From: Pseudomonas sp. URMO17WK12:I2
GTDB lineage: Bacteria; Pseudomonadota; Gammaproteobacteria; Pseudomonadales; Pseudomonadaceae
Assembly (NCBI RefSeq): GCF_003253735.1
Contig: NZ_QKYW01000013.1
Location: 28,286 to 92,285, forward strand
Length of the DNA stretch: 64,000 nt
Reading direction: 5' to 3'
Below the pieces are notes generated by a model. It ran no database searches. It worked only from the letters and a program-made list of their open reading frames with translations, and was not told the origin of the DNA. Positions 62,216 through 64,000 of the stretch are shown in pieces. The stretch's first letter is position 1; each line of letters begins with the position of its first letter. Position numbers and translations under genes: made by a program.

Positions 62216-63773
62216 TTCAAACCCCCTGCTGGTTGCCCTGCTTCCGCTGGTCGATGACCTGTCCCGTGATCTTCCCGAGAGTGAGCGTTATCGGCGTCTG
62301 CTCGCTGCATTACGGCAGTTGTTTCCCTGTGATGCCGTGGCACTGCTCAGGCTCGATGGCGAGGTGTTGGTGCCATTGTCCGTGGAGGGGCTGAGTGCCG
62401 ACACCATGGGCCGGCGCTTCAAGGTGAGCGAGCATCCGCGGTTGCATGAGCTGCTGCAGCACAAGGGGCCTACTCACTTTGCCGCCGACTGCGAGCTGCC
62501 CGATCCCTACGATGGCTTGCTGGAGGGCCAGCACGGGCATCTTGAAGTACACGACTGTCTGGGCTGCCCGCTTTATGTGAAGGAGCGGCTGTGGGGGCTA
62601 TTGACCCTGGACTCGCTGCAGTCGAGCAGCTTCGGCCGGGTCGACCTGGGCATGCTGGAAGCTTTCGCCAGCCTGGCTGCCGCCACGGTGGCGGCGAGCG
62701 AGCGCATTTCCCTGCTGATGGGGCGTGTGGAGCACGAGCAACGCCGTGCTGACCTTTATAAGCAGGCGGCAGATGCCGTGCGCCCCCGGGAAATGATTGG
62801 GCAGAGCCCACGGCACAAGGCACTGTTGCAGGAGATCGAGCTGGTGGGCAGCAGCGACCTGACGGTGCTGATCAGCGGCGAGACCGGCGTCGGCAAGGAG
62901 TTGGTGGCCGAGGCCCTGCATGCCGCTTCGCCCCGTGCTACCAGGCCGATGGTCAGCATCAACTGCGCGGCATTGCCGGACACCCTGGTGGAAAGCGAGC
63001 TGTTCGGGCATGTGCGGGGCGCGTTTTCGGGGGCCGTCAGCGAGCGGCGTGGCAAGTTCGAGCTGGCTGACGGCGCCACCCTGTTTCTTGATGAAGTGGG
63101 CGAACTGCCCCTGGCGGTGCAATCCAAGCTGCTGCGGGTATTGCAGAGTGGGCAGCTGCAGCGTGTCGGTTCGGATCGGGAACACCGGGTAGATGTCCGC
63201 GTGCTGGCGGCTACCAACCGTGACCTGGCCGAGGAGGTGCGTACAGGGCGTTTCCGTGCCGACCTCTATCACCGCTTGAGCGTCTACCCGCTCAAGGTGC
63301 CGGCCCTGCGTGAGCGGGGGCGTGATGTACTGCTGCTGGCGGGTTACTTCCTTGAAGACAACCGGGCACGCCTGGGGCTGCGTAGCCTGCGTCTTGCAAC
63401 CGATGTGCAGAAGACGCTGCTGCAGCATGACTGGCCTGGCAATGTGCGCGAGCTTGAGCATTTGATCGGGCGTGCGGCGATCAAGGCGTTGTCGGCCTGC
63501 GCGGAGCGCCCGCAGATATTGACCATCGATAGCCGAGCACTGGATCTACGCCCCGCGGACCTCTCCTATATAGAAGGCGAGGCGCCTGTGGCTCCTGACT
63601 CAGGATTACCGCCCATGGGCCAGGGGCTGCGCGATTCGGTGGATGACTATCAGCGGCGTGTTATAGAGGCAGCGCTTGATCGTCATGCCGGGCGCTGGTC
63701 GGACGTGGCGCGCGAGCTGGCAGTGGATCGGGCCAACCTGCAGCGATTGGCCAGGCGGCTGGGCCTGAAATAG
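62211..63773 (+). CDS. fhpR: NO-responsive sigma-54 activator, FhpR/NorR type
   Basis: 520 aa. GAF domain (about 20-165) for NO sensing, AAA+ domain with Walker A GETGVGKELVAE, Walker B GATLFLDEVGEL, and a C-terminal Fis-type helix-turn-helix (RWSDVARELAVDRANLQRLARRL). The sigma-54 loop is GAFSGA (270-275) instead of GAFTGA. Divergent from hmp. The ATG at 62211 has AGGTG upstream and overlaps a predicted NorR site, suggesting tight autoregulation. The frame is open 15 codons further without support. Confidence 0.93.
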   Translation: MTSNPLLVALLPLVDDLSRDLPESERYRRLLAALRQLFPCDAVALLRLDGEVLVPLSVEGLSADTMGRRFKVSEHPRLHELLQHKGPTHFAADCELPDPYDGLLEGQHGHLEVHDCLGCPLYVKERLWGLLTLDSLQSSSFGRVDLGMLEAFASLAAATVAASERISLLMGRVEHEQRRADLYKQAADAVRPREMIGQSPRHKALLQEIELVGSSDLTVLISGETGVGKELVAEALHAASPRATRPMVSINCAALPDTLVESELFGHVRGAFSGAVSERRGKFELADGATLFLDEVGELPLAVQSKLLRVLQSGQLQRVGSDREHRVDVRVLAATNRDLAEEVRTGRFRADLYHRLSVYPLKVPALRERGRDVLLLAGYFLEDNRARLGLRSLRLATDVQKTLLQHDWPGNVRELEHLIGRAAIKALSACAERPQILTIDSRALDLRPADLSYIEGEAPVAPDSGLPPMGQGLRDSVDDYQRRVIEAALDRHAGRWSDVARELAVDRANLQRLARRLGLK

Positions 63774-63845
63774 GCCTGTTCAGGTTGCTGCTTATATAGA
63801 AGAAGCCCGGCTGGCAGCTTTATTTCAATTAGATGAAATAAACGG

Positions 63846-63970
63846 TTGACCAGAAAATGTGGGGGCCTATAATGCGCACCACTTCCGGCGCAGCCTGATC
63901 TGAAAACTCCTTTGTAAACAAAGAGTTAGACGAAAATAAAGGTTGCACGGACGGCGAATTCGAGTAGAAT
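63846..63970 (+). promoter_or_regulatory. Tandem sigma-70 promoters of stable-RNA type
   Basis: P1: TTGACC (63846-63851), 16-base spacer, TATAAT (63868-63873), then GCGCACC. P2: TTGCAC (63943-63948), 16-base spacer, TAGAAT (63965-63970), then GCGCCGG. The first is preceded by an A/T-rich UP-like stretch, and a CTTTGT / ACAAAG hairpin lies between. GC-rich discriminators and tandem order are typical of rRNA or tRNA operons. The 3' gene is beyond the window. Confidence 0.75.
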
Positions 63971-64000
63971 GCGCCGGCATCGACAGGGTGGTTTGAGTGG

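Overview
The window is about 64 kb of GC-rich chromosome from a Pseudomonas-type gammaproteobacterium. The genus call rests on the gene content (Crc next to PyrE, AmpDh2-KinB-AlgB, PstSCAB-PhoU with very long permeases, Fhp-FhpR, GcdR-GcdHG), on a Pseudomonas-type REP palindrome pair, and on a block order (ilvD ... rlmI, pfpI, mutM, ggt, ferredoxin, coaD, rsmD, two M16 proteases, ftsYEX, rpoH, mtgA, thiS, thiG, trmB) that I recall from P. aeruginosa. No phage, insertion sequence, CRISPR array or tRNA gene is visible.

Layout. 1-1.3 kb: start of ilvD. 1.5-10.7 kb: a leftward ten-gene chemosensory operon (MCP, CheY, STAS, CheA, CheW, MCP, CheW, CheR, CheD, CheB) with overlapping or tightly spaced genes. 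10.8-11.5 kb: an orphan NarL-type response regulator, then 0.5 kb without a clear gene. 12-25.6 kb: housekeeping genes (rlmI, a DJ-1/PfpI protein, an HDOD protein, mutM, ggt, a ferredoxin, coaD, coniferyl aldehyde dehydrogenase, a YheT hydrolase, a SUKH protein, rsmD and an M16 protease pair). 25.9-30 kb: ftsY-ftsE-ftsX and rpoH. 30-37.3 kb: mtgA, a DUF423 protein, thiS-thiG, trmB, an EamA exporter, crc/pyrE, a DUF4124 protein and a thioesterase. 37.4-45.6 kb: the phosphate regulon (Pho boxes, pstS, pstC, pstA, pstB, phoU) and a response regulator. 45.6-51.7 kb: photolyase, MarC, AmpDh2, then kinB-algB. 51.8-57.1 kb: envelope and stress genes (triple BON protein, PA2169-family protein, a small unknown, DUF1328, an Ivy lysozyme inhibitor, a SpmAB-like protein, DUF5924/DUF2914). 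57.3-60.9 kb: gcdR, gcdH, gcdG for glutarate use. 60.9-63.8 kb: flavohemoglobin and its NO-responsive sigma-54 activator. 63.8-64 kb: tandem sigma-70 promoters of stable-RNA type, so an rRNA or tRNA operon may begin just past the right edge.

How parts work together. The che genes form a full signalling and adaptation pathway. PstSCAB-PhoU takes up phosphate and signals its supply. Fhp detoxifies NO under FhpR, which has three candidate sites. The most interesting region is the AlgB side of 51.7-54.5 kb. Two good sigma-54 (-24/-12) promoter matches, one before the BON gene and one before the small-protein/DUF1328/ivy group, are each preceded by a pair of TCGTGCA-containing repeats. The first pair lies inside perfect dyads directly upstream of algB. 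This suggests an undescribed envelope-protection regulon driven by a sigma-54 activator, possibly AlgB itself. That link is inference.
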